From NCBI GenBank assembly GCA_947499975.1, contig CANMQE010000005.1, positions 1 to 64,000 on the forward strand: a DNA stretch of 64,000 bases, in the 5' to 3' direction. The stretch is from an uncultured Sphingomonadaceae bacterium (GTDB lineage Bacteria; Pseudomonadota; Alphaproteobacteria; Sphingomonadales; Sphingomonadaceae). Within the stretch, counting starts at the first letter, position 1. Each line of letters begins with the position of its first letter. The translations under genes were made by a program, and so were the position numbers. Shown here piece by piece: positions 17,257 to 25,780 of this stretch. A model generated the notes under the pieces. It saw only the letters and a list, made by a program, of their open reading frames with translations, was not told the DNA's origin and ran no database searches.

Positions 17257-17702
17257 CACTGGCCGGTTTTCCCGACGCCGCTCCGCTTGACGGCCTGATC
17301 GGCGGGACGCTGATCGGCCTTGCGGCAACCATCGTGCTGGTGGGGCTGGGGCGCATCGCCGGCGTATCCGGCATCGCGGCCAAGGCCGCGGGGCTGGGCG
17401 GCAGCGGCATGGATCGCGCCTCCGCATGGGCATTCATCATCGGCCTGCCGCTTGGCGCGCTGGCGATTGCCATCCTGCGTGGCGGGTTGGAGCCCAGCTT
17501 TGCAGGGCCGGTCCCGCTGATCATCGCCGGATTGCTGGTGGGTTTCGGCACGCGGCTGGGCAGTGGATGCACCAGCGGCCACGGCGTGTGCGGTATCAGC
17601 CGCCTTTCAGGTCGCTCCATCGTGGCGACGATCACCTTCATGGCCGCCGGAATTGCGACGGTGGCCGTGATGAATGCTGGCGGTTGGGAGGTCTTGTCAT
17701 GA
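17253..17702 (+). CDS. YeeE/YedE-family sulfur transporter, first half
   Basis: The protein has 149 residues and about four membrane helices. The family motif with a conserved cysteine, [12 protein letters not shown], is at about residues 104-115. In YeeE/TsuA-type proteins such cysteines pass thiosulfate or another sulfur anion. Here the transporter is split into two short genes, as in the PmpA/PmpB pairs of other alphaproteobacteria. Its ATG lies within the stop of the persulfide-dioxygenase gene and its TGA overlaps the next ATG. Confidence 0.85.
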   Translation: MTLAGFPDAAPLDGLIGGTLIGLAATIVLVGLGRIAGVSGIAAKAAGLGGSGMDRASAWAFIIGLPLGALAIAILRGGLEPSFAGPVPLIIAGLLVGFGTRLGSGCTSGHGVCGISRLSGRSIVATITFMAAGIATVAVMNAGGWEVLS

Positions 17703-18112
17703 AGCCGCTTGTCTCCCTTCTTGCCGGTATCCTGTTCGGCGCCGGCCTTACGGTTGGCGGCATGACCGATCCCGCCCGCGTGCGCGGCTTTCTAGATCTG
17801 TTTGGCGATTGGGATCCCACGCTGGCCTTCGTGATGGGCGCGGCGCTGGTGGTGATGGCAATCGCCTGGCGCGTGGTGCCCGGCATGGCCCGCCCGATGT
17901 TCGAAGAGAAATTTCACATCCCCACGAAAAGCGAACTCACCTCGCCTCTGATCGGCGGATCGGTGCTGTTCGGTGTCGGCTGGGGTATCGCCGGCCTGTG
18001 CCCCGGCCCCGGCTTCGCCGCGCTGGCGATCGAACCGGCAAGCGCTGCCATCTTCGTGGCGGCAATGCTGGCAGGCATGGCCCTGCTCCGCCTGGTGGAA
18101 GGAAAACCCTGA
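17699..18112 (+). CDS. YeeE/YedE-family sulfur transporter, second half (DUF6691 type)
   Basis: The protein has 137 residues and four predicted membrane helices. It carries [20 protein letters not shown] at the N-terminus and the cysteine motif [11 protein letters not shown] at about residues 95-105. This is the partner half of the preceding gene, and the two are expected to form one permease for a sulfur compound. Start and stop both overlap their neighbours by 1-4 bp, which indicates tight translational coupling and a fixed stoichiometry. Confidence 0.85.
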   Translation: MKPLVSLLAGILFGAGLTVGGMTDPARVRGFLDLFGDWDPTLAFVMGAALVVMAIAWRVVPGMARPMFEEKFHIPTKSELTSPLIGGSVLFGVGWGIAGLCPGPGFAALAIEPASAAIFVAAMLAGMALLRLVEGKP

Positions 18113-18441
18113 TGAAGACGACCAAGCTCGACGATGATCTGTCCGTGTCCGGCCAGGTTCAGCCCCGTGATGTTCCAGAACTGGCCCGCGCTGGATACAG
18201 GACGATCATCTGCAACCGGCCCGATGAAGAGGAGCCGGGCCAGCCGACTTTTGCCGAAATCGCGGCAATTGCCGAGTCTTTGGGCCTGAAGGTGGCGCAT
18301 ATCCCGGTGGACGATGCCCATCCTGTCGAAATGCAGAAGGGCGAATTCGCCCGCGCCCTGGCGCAGCTTCCGGCGCCCGTCCTCGCCTATTGCCGCACCG
18401 GCAACCGCTGCACCCGCCTGCATGAGGCGGTGAGCGTCTGA
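18112..18441 (+). CDS. DUF442/TIGR01244 protein-phosphatase-fold sulfur transferase
   Basis: The protein has 109 residues. It begins with KLDDDLSVSGQVQPRDVPEL, the hallmark of the family also fused to Blh in other bacteria, and carries a cysteine loop YCRTGNRC (Cys94, Arg99) of the CX4-5R type. In fused Blh proteins and in stand-alone versions this domain is linked to sulfur transfer or to a persulfide-handling rhodanese-like step. A second cysteine (Cys100) directly follows the loop, and Cys34 lies in TIICNRP. It is coupled to the gene before it and 30 bp from the oxidoreductase after it. Confidence 0.8.
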   Translation: MKTTKLDDDLSVSGQVQPRDVPELARAGYRTIICNRPDEEEPGQPTFAEIAAIAESLGLKVAHIPVDDAHPVEMQKGEFARALAQLPAPVLAYCRTGNRCTRLHEAVSV

Positions 18442-18471
18442 AAACCGTGCCTTTCAACGGAGAGAACTTAC

Positions 18472-19698
18472 ATGTCTGAAAGCCAGAGCCATCACACCAT
18501 CGTCATCGCTGGCGGGGGATCTGCGGGCATTGCGGCAGCGGCATCCATGCTGCGCCGCAATCGCGATCTCGACATCGCGATCATAGAGCCCAGCGGCCAG
18601 CATTATTACCAGCCCGGCTGGACCATGGTGGGCGGCGGCATCTTCGACAAGGAAGACACCGTTCGCGCCGAAGCCAGCGTGATGCCGAAGGGCGTTACCT
18701 GGCTGAAGGCCGCAGTGACGGGCTTCGATCCCGAGAACAATGCCGTCCTTTACGACGACGGCGGGCGTGTAACCTACGATGTGCTGCTGGTGGCCATGGG
18801 CAACCGGCTGGCGTGGGAGGAGATCGACGGGCTGGAGGAAACGCTGGGAAAGAACGGCGTGACGTCCAACTACCGATACGACCTTGCCCCCTATACCTGG
18901 CAACTGGTGCAACAGGTGCGCAGGGGACGCGCCATCTTCACCCAGCCTGCCATGCCGATCAAATGCGCGGGCGCACCGCAAAAGGCGATGTATCTCTCCT
19001 GCTCGGAATGGGAAAAGCGCGGCGCCCTGAAGGATATCGAGGTGGAGTTCCACACCCAGGGCGCAGTTCTGTTCGGCGTGGCCGATTACGTACCCGCCCT
19101 GATGGAATATGTGGAACGCTACGATGCGAAATTGAAATTCGGCTCAAACCTGCTGCGCGTGGATGGCCCGGCACAAAAGGCGTGGTTCGCCACCGAGGAT
19201 GGCGAGGTGGAGCGCGATTTTGACATGCTGCATGTCTGCCCGCCGCAGAAAGGCAACCCCGTTGTGGCGGGCAGTGCGCTGGCGAACGATGCTGGCTATG
19301 CCGACGTAGACCAGCACAGCCTTCAGCACGTTCGCTTCGCCAATGTATTCGCGCTTGGCGATTGCAGCAGCACTCCCAATGCAAAGACGATGGCCGCTGC
19401 ACGCAAGCAGGCTCCCGTCGCCGCGGTAAACGCCTTGGCAATCCTGGAAGGAAAGCCGCTTCGCGCAGAATATGATGGCTATGGCAGTTGCCCGCTGACG
19501 GTGGAGAAGGGCAGGATCGTGCTGGCCGAATTCGGCTATGGCGGGAAGCTGCTGCCCACTTTCCCCACCAGTGTGCTGGACGGCACGAAGGCCACCCGCA
19601 TGGCCTGGAAGCTGAAGGCGGACGTGCTGCCGGAAATCTACTGGCATGCCATGCTGAAAGGGCGCGAATGGCTTGCCCGTCCAGTCGGCGGGGCCTGA
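18472..19698 (+). CDS. sqr: Sulfide:quinone oxidoreductase-like flavoprotein
   Basis: The protein has 408 residues. It has an N-terminal FAD site (VIAGGGSAGIAAAASM), Cys165 in MPIKCAGAPQKAMYLSC (with Cys177) and Cys297 in FALGDCSSTPNAKT. The KCAGAPQK and GDC...KT cysteines match the two redox cysteines of type II SQR, the group that includes human SQOR. It would oxidise H2S, pass sulfane sulfur to an acceptor and send electrons to quinone. The N-terminus starts directly at the Rossmann strand, and the C-terminal helices would bind the membrane. It precedes the SulP gene by 9 bp. Confidence 0.88.
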   Translation: MSESQSHHTIVIAGGGSAGIAAAASMLRRNRDLDIAIIEPSGQHYYQPGWTMVGGGIFDKEDTVRAEASVMPKGVTWLKAAVTGFDPENNAVLYDDGGRVTYDVLLVAMGNRLAWEEIDGLEETLGKNGVTSNYRYDLAPYTWQLVQQVRRGRAIFTQPAMPIKCAGAPQKAMYLSCSEWEKRGALKDIEVEFHTQGAVLFGVADYVPALMEYVERYDAKLKFGSNLLRVDGPAQKAWFATEDGEVERDFDMLHVCPPQKGNPVVAGSALANDAGYADVDQHSLQHVRFANVFALGDCSSTPNAKTMAAARKQAPVAAVNALAILEGKPLRAEYDGYGSCPLTVEKGRIVLAEFGYGGKLLPTFPTSVLDGTKATRMAWKLKADVLPEIYWHAMLKGREWLARPVGGA

Positions 19699-19707
19699 CC
19701 TGATCCC

Positions 19708-21462
19708 GTGCTGAAACGCTATTTCCCGATCCTCGAATGGGGGAAGAGCTATGATGGCGATGCGCTGAGCAGTGACATGGTGGCGGCGATCATCGTCACC
19801 ATCATGCTGATCCCGCAAAGCTTGGCCTATGCATTATTGGCGGGCCTGCCGCCCGTGGTGGGCCTCTACGCCTCGATCCTGCCGCTGGTGGCCTATGCCA
19901 TCTTCGGCACCAGTCGCACGCTGGCAGTGGGACCGGTGGCCGTGGTCTCCCTGATGACGGCAAGCGCCGTGGGCGCAGTGGCGGCACAGGGAACCGAGCA
20001 ATATCTGGAAGCCGCGATCACGCTGGCCGCGCTATCGGGCGTGATGCTGTTCGTGCTGGGCGTATTGCGCATGGGGTTCCTGGCAAACCTGCTGTCCCAC
20101 CCCGTTATCAGCGGCTTCATCACTGCCAGCGGCATATTGATTGCCACAAGCCAGTTCCGCCACATCCTGGGCGTTAGCGGCGGCGGGGATACCTGGCCCG
20201 AGATGCTGGGCTCTTTATTCAGCGCGGTGCCGCAGGTGAACTGGCCGACAATGGCCGTTGGGGTGCCAGCTGTCATTTTCCTGTTCTGGGTGCGCAAGGG
20301 GCTGAAACCCTTGCTGGTGAAACTCGGCCTTTCCCCGCACGGTGCGGACATCGCGGCAAAGGCAGGGCCGGTCGCGGCCGTTGCGGTCAGCATTCTGGCG
20401 GTGGTGGCATTTGGCCTGGCCAGCCAAGGCGTGAACATTACCGGAGCGATCCCTCAAGGCCTGCCGCCATTCGCGCTGCCCAGCACTGATCTGTCGCTGA
20501 TCCGGCAATTGTTCGTTCCCGCGCTGTTGATCTCCATCATCGGTTTCGTGGAAAGCGTTTCTGTTGCCCAGACGCTGGCCGCCAAGCGTCGCCAGCGCAT
20601 CTCGCCCGATCAGGAGTTGATCGGCCTTGGCGCGTCCAACATCGCCAGTGCCTTTTCCGGCGGTTACCCGGTAACTGGCGGCTTCGCTCGCTCCGTGGTG
20701 AATTTCGATGCCGGGGCGCGCACGCCTGCCGCCGGTGCATTCACCGCGGTTGGCATTGCGATGGCATCGCTGTTCCTCACGCCGCTGCTGTTCAATCTGC
20801 CCATCGCCGTGCTGGCGGCCACCATCATCACCGCCGTACTGAGCCTGGTGGACCTGAAGACACCGCGCCAGTTGTGGAATTACTCACGCGCGGATTTTGC
20901 CGCCCATGTCGCCACGATCGGCATCACGCTGCTGGCCGGGGTGGAAATGGGCGTGATCGCGGGCGTGTGCGTCGGCCTGTTGCTGTATCTATGGCGCGCC
21001 AGCCGCCCGCATGCCGCGATCGTCGGGCGCGTTCCCGAAACCGAGCATTTCCGCAATATAGAACGCCACGATGTCTTCACCGTGGATCACGTCCTCTCGA
21101 TCCGCATCGACGAGGCGCTGACCTTCCTCAACGCCCGCTGGCTGGAGGAATACGTGCTGGAGCAGGTGGCAGACCGGCCGAAGGTGCGTCACGTGATCCT
21201 GATGGCCAGCGCGGTGAACGAGATCGACGCCAGTGGGCTGGAAAGCCTCGAGGCGATCAACCACCGCCTGTCGGACGCGGGCATCAAGCTGCATTTTTCC
21301 GAGATCAAGGGCCCGGTAATGGACCGCCTGCAGCGCACCGACTTTGTCGAGGAGCTGAGCGGCAAGGTATACCTCTCCCAGTCGCGCGCCTTCGAGGAAG
21401 CGCTGCGTGACAATGGCGAGACATTCCAGGAGCCGAAGGACTGGCCGCGAGGAATGATCTGA
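19708..21462 (+). CDS. SulP-family anion permease with STAS domain
   Basis: The protein has 584 residues. It shows the SulP signature helices (IMLIPQSLAYALLAGLPPVVGLYAS, then a typical AVGPVAVVSLMTASAVG), about twelve membrane segments, and a C-terminal STAS domain (about 440-560) with DASGLESLEAINHRL. Translation starts at GTG 19708, 9 bp after the SQR gene. SulP proteins carry sulfate, bicarbonate or other anions; at the end of a sulfide oxidation operon, sulfate or sulfite movement is the likely role, and direction cannot be told. Confidence 0.9.
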   Translation: MLKRYFPILEWGKSYDGDALSSDMVAAIIVTIMLIPQSLAYALLAGLPPVVGLYASILPLVAYAIFGTSRTLAVGPVAVVSLMTASAVGAVAAQGTEQYLEAAITLAALSGVMLFVLGVLRMGFLANLLSHPVISGFITASGILIATSQFRHILGVSGGGDTWPEMLGSLFSAVPQVNWPTMAVGVPAVIFLFWVRKGLKPLLVKLGLSPHGADIAAKAGPVAAVAVSILAVVAFGLASQGVNITGAIPQGLPPFALPSTDLSLIRQLFVPALLISIIGFVESVSVAQTLAAKRRQRISPDQELIGLGASNIASAFSGGYPVTGGFARSVVNFDAGARTPAAGAFTAVGIAMASLFLTPLLFNLPIAVLAATIITAVLSLVDLKTPRQLWNYSRADFAAHVATIGITLLAGVEMGVIAGVCVGLLLYLWRASRPHAAIVGRVPETEHFRNIERHDVFTVDHVLSIRIDEALTFLNARWLEEYVLEQVADRPKVRHVILMASAVNEIDASGLESLEAINHRLSDAGIKLHFSEIKGPVMDRLQRTDFVEELSGKVYLSQSRAFEEALRDNGETFQEPKDWPRGMI

Positions 21463-21500
21463 GTTGAATTTAATGCACTACATCGTGCGAAATCGCTATT

Positions 21501-21542
21501 TGTTGCACCAGCCGCAACAGTTTACCAACGCCGCAATGCGTT
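21501..21542. promoter_or_regulatory. Two inverted repeats upstream of cydA
   Basis: TGTTGC-(7)-GCAACA (21501-21519) and AACGC-(6)-GCGTT (21527-21542) lie in the 91-bp gap before cydA. The second ends 11 bp before the start codon. They are not Fnr or ArcA boxes as I know them. They may be operators or leader hairpins of the oxidase genes. Confidence 0.35.
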
Positions 21543-21553
21543 AAGGAAGAACA

Positions 21554-23014
21554 ATGTTCGACGGTCTAGACGCCCTGTTACTCGCCCGGATCCAGTTCGC
21601 CTTCACGGTGAGCTTCCACTTCTTTTTCCCGGCATTCACCATTGGCCTCGCCAGCTATCTGGCGGTGCTGGAAGGGCTGTGGCTGAAGACCGGCAAGGGC
21701 CTGTATCTCGACCTGTTCAAATACTGGGTGAAGATCTTCGCTATCACCTTCGCCATGGGCGTCGTTTCGGGCATCGTGATGAGCTACCAGTTCGGCACCA
21801 ACTGGTCTGTCTTTTCAGACCTTGCCGGGCCGGTGATCGGGCCGCTGATGGCCTACGAGGTGCTGACCGCTTTCTTCCTGGAGGCAGGCTTCCTCGGTGT
21901 GATGCTGTTCGGCATGAACAAGGTGGGCAAGAAGCTGCATTTCGCCGCCACGCTGATGGTGGCGCTGGGCACCTTCGTCTCGGCCTTCTGGATCCTTTCG
22001 GTGAATAGCTGGATGCAGACGCCGGTAGGCTTCGAAATGGGCGCGAACGGCCAGTTCATGCCGGGCGAAAGCTGGCTGGCGATCATCTTCAACCCCAGCT
22101 TCCCATATCGCCTGGTGCACACCGTGCTGGCCGCCTATCTCACCACTGCATTCGTGGTGGGCGGCGTGGGCGCCTGGCACCTGCTGTATGACAAGGCGAA
22201 CATGCACGCGCGCAAGATGTTCTCCATGGCGATGTGGATGGCCGCCATCGTAGCGCCGATCCAGATCGTGGCGGGCGACATGCATGGCCTGAACACGCTG
22301 GAGCATCAGCCGCAGAAGGTGATGGCGATGGAGGGGCATTACGAAAGCCATCCCGATGGCGCGCCGCTCTATCTGTTCGGCATTCCCAACGACGAGGAGC
22401 AGCGACTGGATTACGCCGTGGGCATCCCGAAGCTATCCAGCCTGATCCTGAAGCACGATCTGGATGCGCCGCTGGCAGGCCTCGACACCATTCCCGATGA
22501 CGAGCAGCCGCCGGTATTCATGGTGTTCTGGGCATTCCGCATCATGATTGCCATCGGCACTGCCATGATGGCCGTGGGCGTGTGGAGCCTGCTGGCCCGT
22601 TGGCGCGGCAAGCTTTACGAATGGCGATGGCTGCACCGCGCCGCGCTGGTGATGGGGCCATCGGGTTTCCTGGCCGTGCTGTGCGGCTGGATCACCACGG
22701 AGGTGGGCCGCCAGCCCTATGTCATCTACGGCCTGCTGCGCACGGCGGATGCCGCCAGCCCGCTGGCCGCACCTGCCGTTGCCACATCTCTGCTGGCATT
22801 CATCCTCGTCTACTTTGCGGTGTTCGGCGCCGGCGTGTGGTATATCCTGCACCTGATGCACAAGGCTCCGCATGTCGGCGAACTGGGTGCAAAGCGCGGT
22901 GACAAGGGTCCGATCCGCACGGCCGGTATCACGCCGGGACCGACGCAGGACCCGACCGATGCAACCACTCGCGACCTGTCCGGAACCAAGCGCGAGCCGG
23001 AGGAGAGGCCATGA
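21554..23014 (+). CDS. cydA: Cytochrome bd-type ubiquinol oxidase subunit I, cyanide-insensitive (CIO) class
   Basis: The protein has 486 residues and about nine membrane helices. Haem ligands include His22 in FTVSFHFFFPAFTIG, His in the fifth helix region (FPYRLVHTVLAAY) and Met in the FRIMIAIG helix. The quinol site motif GWITTEVGRQPYVIYG is intact. The Q loop is short compared with E. coli CydA (522 residues), which fits the CIO group. Such oxidases are known to keep working in cyanide and sulfide, which makes sense next to the sulfide genes. It starts 11 bp after a small inverted repeat and overlaps cydB by 4 bp. Confidence 0.93.
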   Translation: MFDGLDALLLARIQFAFTVSFHFFFPAFTIGLASYLAVLEGLWLKTGKGLYLDLFKYWVKIFAITFAMGVVSGIVMSYQFGTNWSVFSDLAGPVIGPLMAYEVLTAFFLEAGFLGVMLFGMNKVGKKLHFAATLMVALGTFVSAFWILSVNSWMQTPVGFEMGANGQFMPGESWLAIIFNPSFPYRLVHTVLAAYLTTAFVVGGVGAWHLLYDKANMHARKMFSMAMWMAAIVAPIQIVAGDMHGLNTLEHQPQKVMAMEGHYESHPDGAPLYLFGIPNDEEQRLDYAVGIPKLSSLILKHDLDAPLAGLDTIPDDEQPPVFMVFWAFRIMIAIGTAMMAVGVWSLLARWRGKLYEWRWLHRAALVMGPSGFLAVLCGWITTEVGRQPYVIYGLLRTADAASPLAAPAVATSLLAFILVYFAVFGAGVWYILHLMHKAPHVGELGAKRGDKGPIRTAGITPGPTQDPTDATTRDLSGTKREPEERP

Positions 23015-24024
23015 GCCCGGAGATCAACATCGACCTGACCATGATCTGGGCGTTCATCATCGCCTTTGCCGTATTCGCTTACGTGGTGATGGACGGGTTC
23101 GACCTTGGCATCGGCATCCTCTTTCCCACGTTCGATCCGGGGCGGGAGCGGGACCGGGCGATGAATTCCATCGCACCCGTGTGGGACGGAAATGAAACGT
23201 GGCTGGTGCTGGGCGGAGGCGGATTGTTCGCCGCGTTTCCGCTGGCCTACGCGGTGATCCTGCCTGCCACCTATCCCCTCATCATCGCCATGCTACTGGG
23301 GCTGGTGTTTCGCGGTGTGGCCTTCGAATACCGTTGGCGCGATCCCTCGCACCGCGCATTCTGGGACGGGGCATTCACTCTTGGCAGCCTGGTAGCTGCA
23401 ATGGCGCAGGGCATGACGCTGGGCGCCCTGCTGCAAGGAATTGAAGTGGAAGGCCGCGCCTATGCCGGCAGCTGGTTCGACTGGCTGACACCCTACACGC
23501 TGCTCACCGGCCTTGGCACAGTGGCGGGCTACGCCTTGCTGGGCGCAACCTGGCTGATCTGGAAGCTGGACGGCGATGCGCAGGCCCATGCCCGCAAGCT
23601 GGCGAAACGCGCCGCGTGGGCAACGCTGGCGCTGATGGGCGCGGTGAGCGTCTACAACGTGCTGCTGAATACCGATTACGCCGCGCGCTGGCTAACCGCG
23701 CCGGAGATCTATTTCGCCGCGCCTGTACCGATCCTCACTGCGGTTGTGGCTATCGCGATGCTGCGCGCGCTGAAGACGGATCGCCACTCGAAGCCGTTCT
23801 GGCTGGCGCTGCTGTTGTTCTTCTTCGGCATGGCGGGGCTGGGTGTCACGATCTGGCCGAACGTCGTGCCACCCGATGTCACCATCTGGGATGCCGCTGC
23901 ACCGGAACGCAGCCAGGTGTTCATGCTGGTGGGCGTTGCCATCACCATGCCGCTGATCATCGCCTACACAGCCTGGGCATACTGGGTGTTTCGCGGAAAG
24001 GTGGATGACGAGGGGTATCATTGA
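23011..24024 (+). CDS. cydB: Cytochrome bd-type ubiquinol oxidase subunit II
   Basis: The protein has 337 residues and eight or nine membrane helices. It shows the family start [20 protein letters not shown] and the [24 protein letters not shown] stretch near residue 56. It partners subunit I. Its ATGA overlaps the cydA stop, and the start of the DUF2474 mini-gene overlaps its own TGA, so all three oxidase parts are translationally coupled. Confidence 0.94.
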   Translation: MSPEINIDLTMIWAFIIAFAVFAYVVMDGFDLGIGILFPTFDPGRERDRAMNSIAPVWDGNETWLVLGGGGLFAAFPLAYAVILPATYPLIIAMLLGLVFRGVAFEYRWRDPSHRAFWDGAFTLGSLVAAMAQGMTLGALLQGIEVEGRAYAGSWFDWLTPYTLLTGLGTVAGYALLGATWLIWKLDGDAQAHARKLAKRAAWATLALMGAVSVYNVLLNTDYAARWLTAPEIYFAAPVPILTAVVAIAMLRALKTDRHSKPFWLALLLFFFGMAGLGVTIWPNVVPPDVTIWDAAAPERSQVFMLVGVAITMPLIIAYTAWAYWVFRGKVDDEGYH

Positions 24025-24143
24025 GATTGGCGGACGAGGCCCCCCTCTGGAAACGGCTGGCGTGGATGGCGGCGATCTGGGCGGCCAGCATTACGGTGCT
24101 GGGCGCGGTGGCCATGCTGATCCGCTGGTGGATCGCGCCCTGA
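24021..24143 (+). CDS. DUF2474-family mini-subunit of the bd oxidase (CydX-like)
   Basis: The 40-residue product starts at TTG 24021, which overlaps the cydB stop as TTGA; an in-frame TTG at 24027 is an alternative. It reads [22 protein letters not shown] and so on, with one membrane helix (about residues 14-35), then a Trp-rich end. This is the pattern of DUF2474 proteins, small subunits that follow CIO-type cydAB. In E. coli the analogous CydX is needed for oxidase stability. The gene is too short for usual gene finders and has a non-ATG start. Confidence 0.78.
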   Translation: MRLADEAPLWKRLAWMAAIWAASITVLGAVAMLIRWWIAP

Positions 24144-24176
24144 GATCCGGCCCTGAGGTCCGGCCCTGAGATCCTG
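24138..24176. repeat. Three tandem 13-bp repeats
   Basis: Three copies of CCCTGAGRTCCGG (24138-24150, 24151-24163, 24164-24176) with one or two differences. The DUF2474 stop codon lies in the first copy. No fold with a poly-T tail is seen, so it is not a standard terminator. Confidence 0.6.
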
Positions 24177-24239
24177 CCTTTAAATCCCTGCCGGCATGTC
24201 TTACTTCCCGATGCTGTATGCAAGGGAAGGAACGCGTAA

Positions 24240-25160
24240 GTGGCAGACACGCCTGAAGAAGCCGATCACGATCTGAAGGATCACAAGTTCTACCACGCCG
24301 ACATGGAAGCAGGCTTCGCCGATTCCATCGACAGTTCCACACCGCAGACCCGGCATCCGGCCTATCGCCTTGCTTTCCGGGACGAGGATTTCCTGCTGCG
24401 CGAGGAATTGCGCCCGATCCGCTTCCAGCTCGAACTGCTGAAACCCACCATGGTGCTGGACGAGGCGCGTGTCGGCTCCACGCTGGTTATGTATGGTTCC
24501 GCTCGCATCCCGCCGCCCGAAGCAACCGAAGAGGCGCTGAAGCAGGCCGAGCAACTGCCCGAGGAAGAAGCGCTGGTGGTGCGCAACCTCGCCGCCAAGG
24601 CGAAGTACTATGCAGAGGCGTATCGTCTGGCGCGCATGGTGACGGAGAAATCCATCGTCGAGGACGGCAAGCGCCAGTTCGTCGTCACCTCGGGCGGTGG
24701 CCCGTCGATCATGGAAGCCGCCAATCGCGGTGCCAGCGATGCGGGCGGCGAGTCCATCGGGCTCAACATCATCCTGCCGCACGAGCAGGCGCCCAACCCC
24801 TACGTCACGCCCTACCTGTCGCTCAATTTCCACTACTTTGCGCTGAGGAAGATGCACTTCCTGATCCGCGCGCGCGCCGTGGCGGTGTTCCCTGGCGGGT
24901 TCGGTACTTTTGACGAGATGTTCGAACTGCTCACCCTGATTCAAACCGGCAAGATGAAGCGCATCCCCGTCCTGCTGTTCGGCAAGGACTTCTGGAACCG
25001 CGTCGTTAATTTCGACGCTATTGCCGAGGAAGGCACGATCTCGCGGAAGGACCTCGACCTCATCACCTGGTGCGAAACCGCTGAAGAGGGCTGGGAAGCG
25101 ATCCGCGACTTCTATTGCCTGAAGGAAAACGGCGCTGCCGAGGGGAATTGCGAGGACTGA
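24240..25160 (+). CDS. LOG-family (cytokinin riboside 5'-monophosphate phosphoribohydrolase-like) protein
   Basis: The protein has 306 residues and a GTG start. It carries the nucleotide-binding VTSGGGPSIMEAANRGA and the family motif PGGFGTFDEMFE at about residue 220-231. Long LOG proteins of this group occur throughout alphaproteobacteria and cleave nucleoside monophosphates; the older name 'lysine decarboxylase' is wrong. The N-terminal 80 residues are an acidic extension seen in this subgroup. It follows the oxidase genes by about 100 bp; a functional link is not evident. Confidence 0.85.
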   Translation: MADTPEEADHDLKDHKFYHADMEAGFADSIDSSTPQTRHPAYRLAFRDEDFLLREELRPIRFQLELLKPTMVLDEARVGSTLVMYGSARIPPPEATEEALKQAEQLPEEEALVVRNLAAKAKYYAEAYRLARMVTEKSIVEDGKRQFVVTSGGGPSIMEAANRGASDAGGESIGLNIILPHEQAPNPYVTPYLSLNFHYFALRKMHFLIRARAVAVFPGGFGTFDEMFELLTLIQTGKMKRIPVLLFGKDFWNRVVNFDAIAEEGTISRKDLDLITWCETAEEGWEAIRDFYCLKENGAAEGNCED

Positions 25161-25253
25161 TCTCGCCTATCACAGGCACGACTCCGGCGTCGCCACCGGC
25201 TGCCCGCAGAACAGCGCGATGGGACGCCGAAGATCCCTGTTTTTGCGGGTTGG

Positions 25254-25751
25254 TCAGGAGCGGGTCGGCACCATCGTGACGGCCAGCATCTGTGGATCGA
25301 GTTCGCCCGAAGCGATCAGCGCGGCATTTTCCTCCGCTACGCGGTCGCTCAGTCGCCGGGCATCCCTGTGATTCGTTGCAAATACGATGCTCAGCAGCAC
25401 GGATTGCCCACTGGCTGAGGCATAGCGCGGCGCCGGCAATTTATCGATCCGGTTTACGGCGCGCACAGCCGCAAGGTCCATTGCGTGGCTGCCGGATTCT
25501 CCGAATATCGTTACCTGTTCCGCCCGGCCGCTGCCATTGGCGATAAAGTGGACCCGCACGACGCCGGACTGCTGAATACCGTGCGGATAGCTCACCCTGT
25601 TCAGTTGTTTGTCGAGCTCCACGGCCAGAGTGGAGACGAAACCATCCCGGTCCGGCTGAACCAGAATATTGCCGTCGCTCAGGGGATCCTGGGCGGATAG
25701 GGGGGCGCCGAGAACGGCGGCCGCGATTGCGATTGAGACAAGTTTATTCAT
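25254..25751 (-). CDS. Secreted TonB C-terminal-domain protein
   Basis: The protein has 165 residues with a signal peptide ending near LSA-QD (residue 21). The rest resembles a TonB C-terminal (energy-transducer) domain: SGVVRVHFIANGSGRAEQVTIFGESGSHAMDLAAVRAV is the usual strand-turn-helix with the late Arg-Ala-Val stretch. There is no membrane anchor or Pro-rich spacer, so it is not an inner-membrane TonB. Such free domains are common in sphingomonads, and their role is unknown. Translation starts at ATG 25751 behind GGAGGAAAGG, which lies in the loop of a hairpin. Confidence 0.75.
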   Translation of the reverse strand: MNKLVSIAIAAAVLGAPLSAQDPLSDGNILVQPDRDGFVSTLAVELDKQLNRVSYPHGIQQSGVVRVHFIANGSGRAEQVTIFGESGSHAMDLAAVRAVNRIDKLPAPRYASASGQSVLLSIVFATNHRDARRLSDRVAEENAALIASGELDPQMLAVTMVPTRS

Positions 25752-25753
25752 GA

Positions 25754-25780
25754 GATCATCCTTTCCTCCAAAAGATGATC
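25754..25780 (-). promoter_or_regulatory. Leader hairpin carrying the ribosome site in its loop
   Basis: GATCATC and GATGATC (7-bp arms, perfect) flank a 13-nt loop that contains the ribosome-binding site of the TonB-domain gene. The stem starts 2 bp upstream of the start codon. Such a fold could tune translation, for example with temperature; this is inference. Confidence 0.4.

Noticed and set aside
21463-21553. Fnr or ArcA box in front of cydA
   Set aside because: No TTGAT-N4-ATCAA or comparable site is found; the palindromes present do not match known oxygen regulators.
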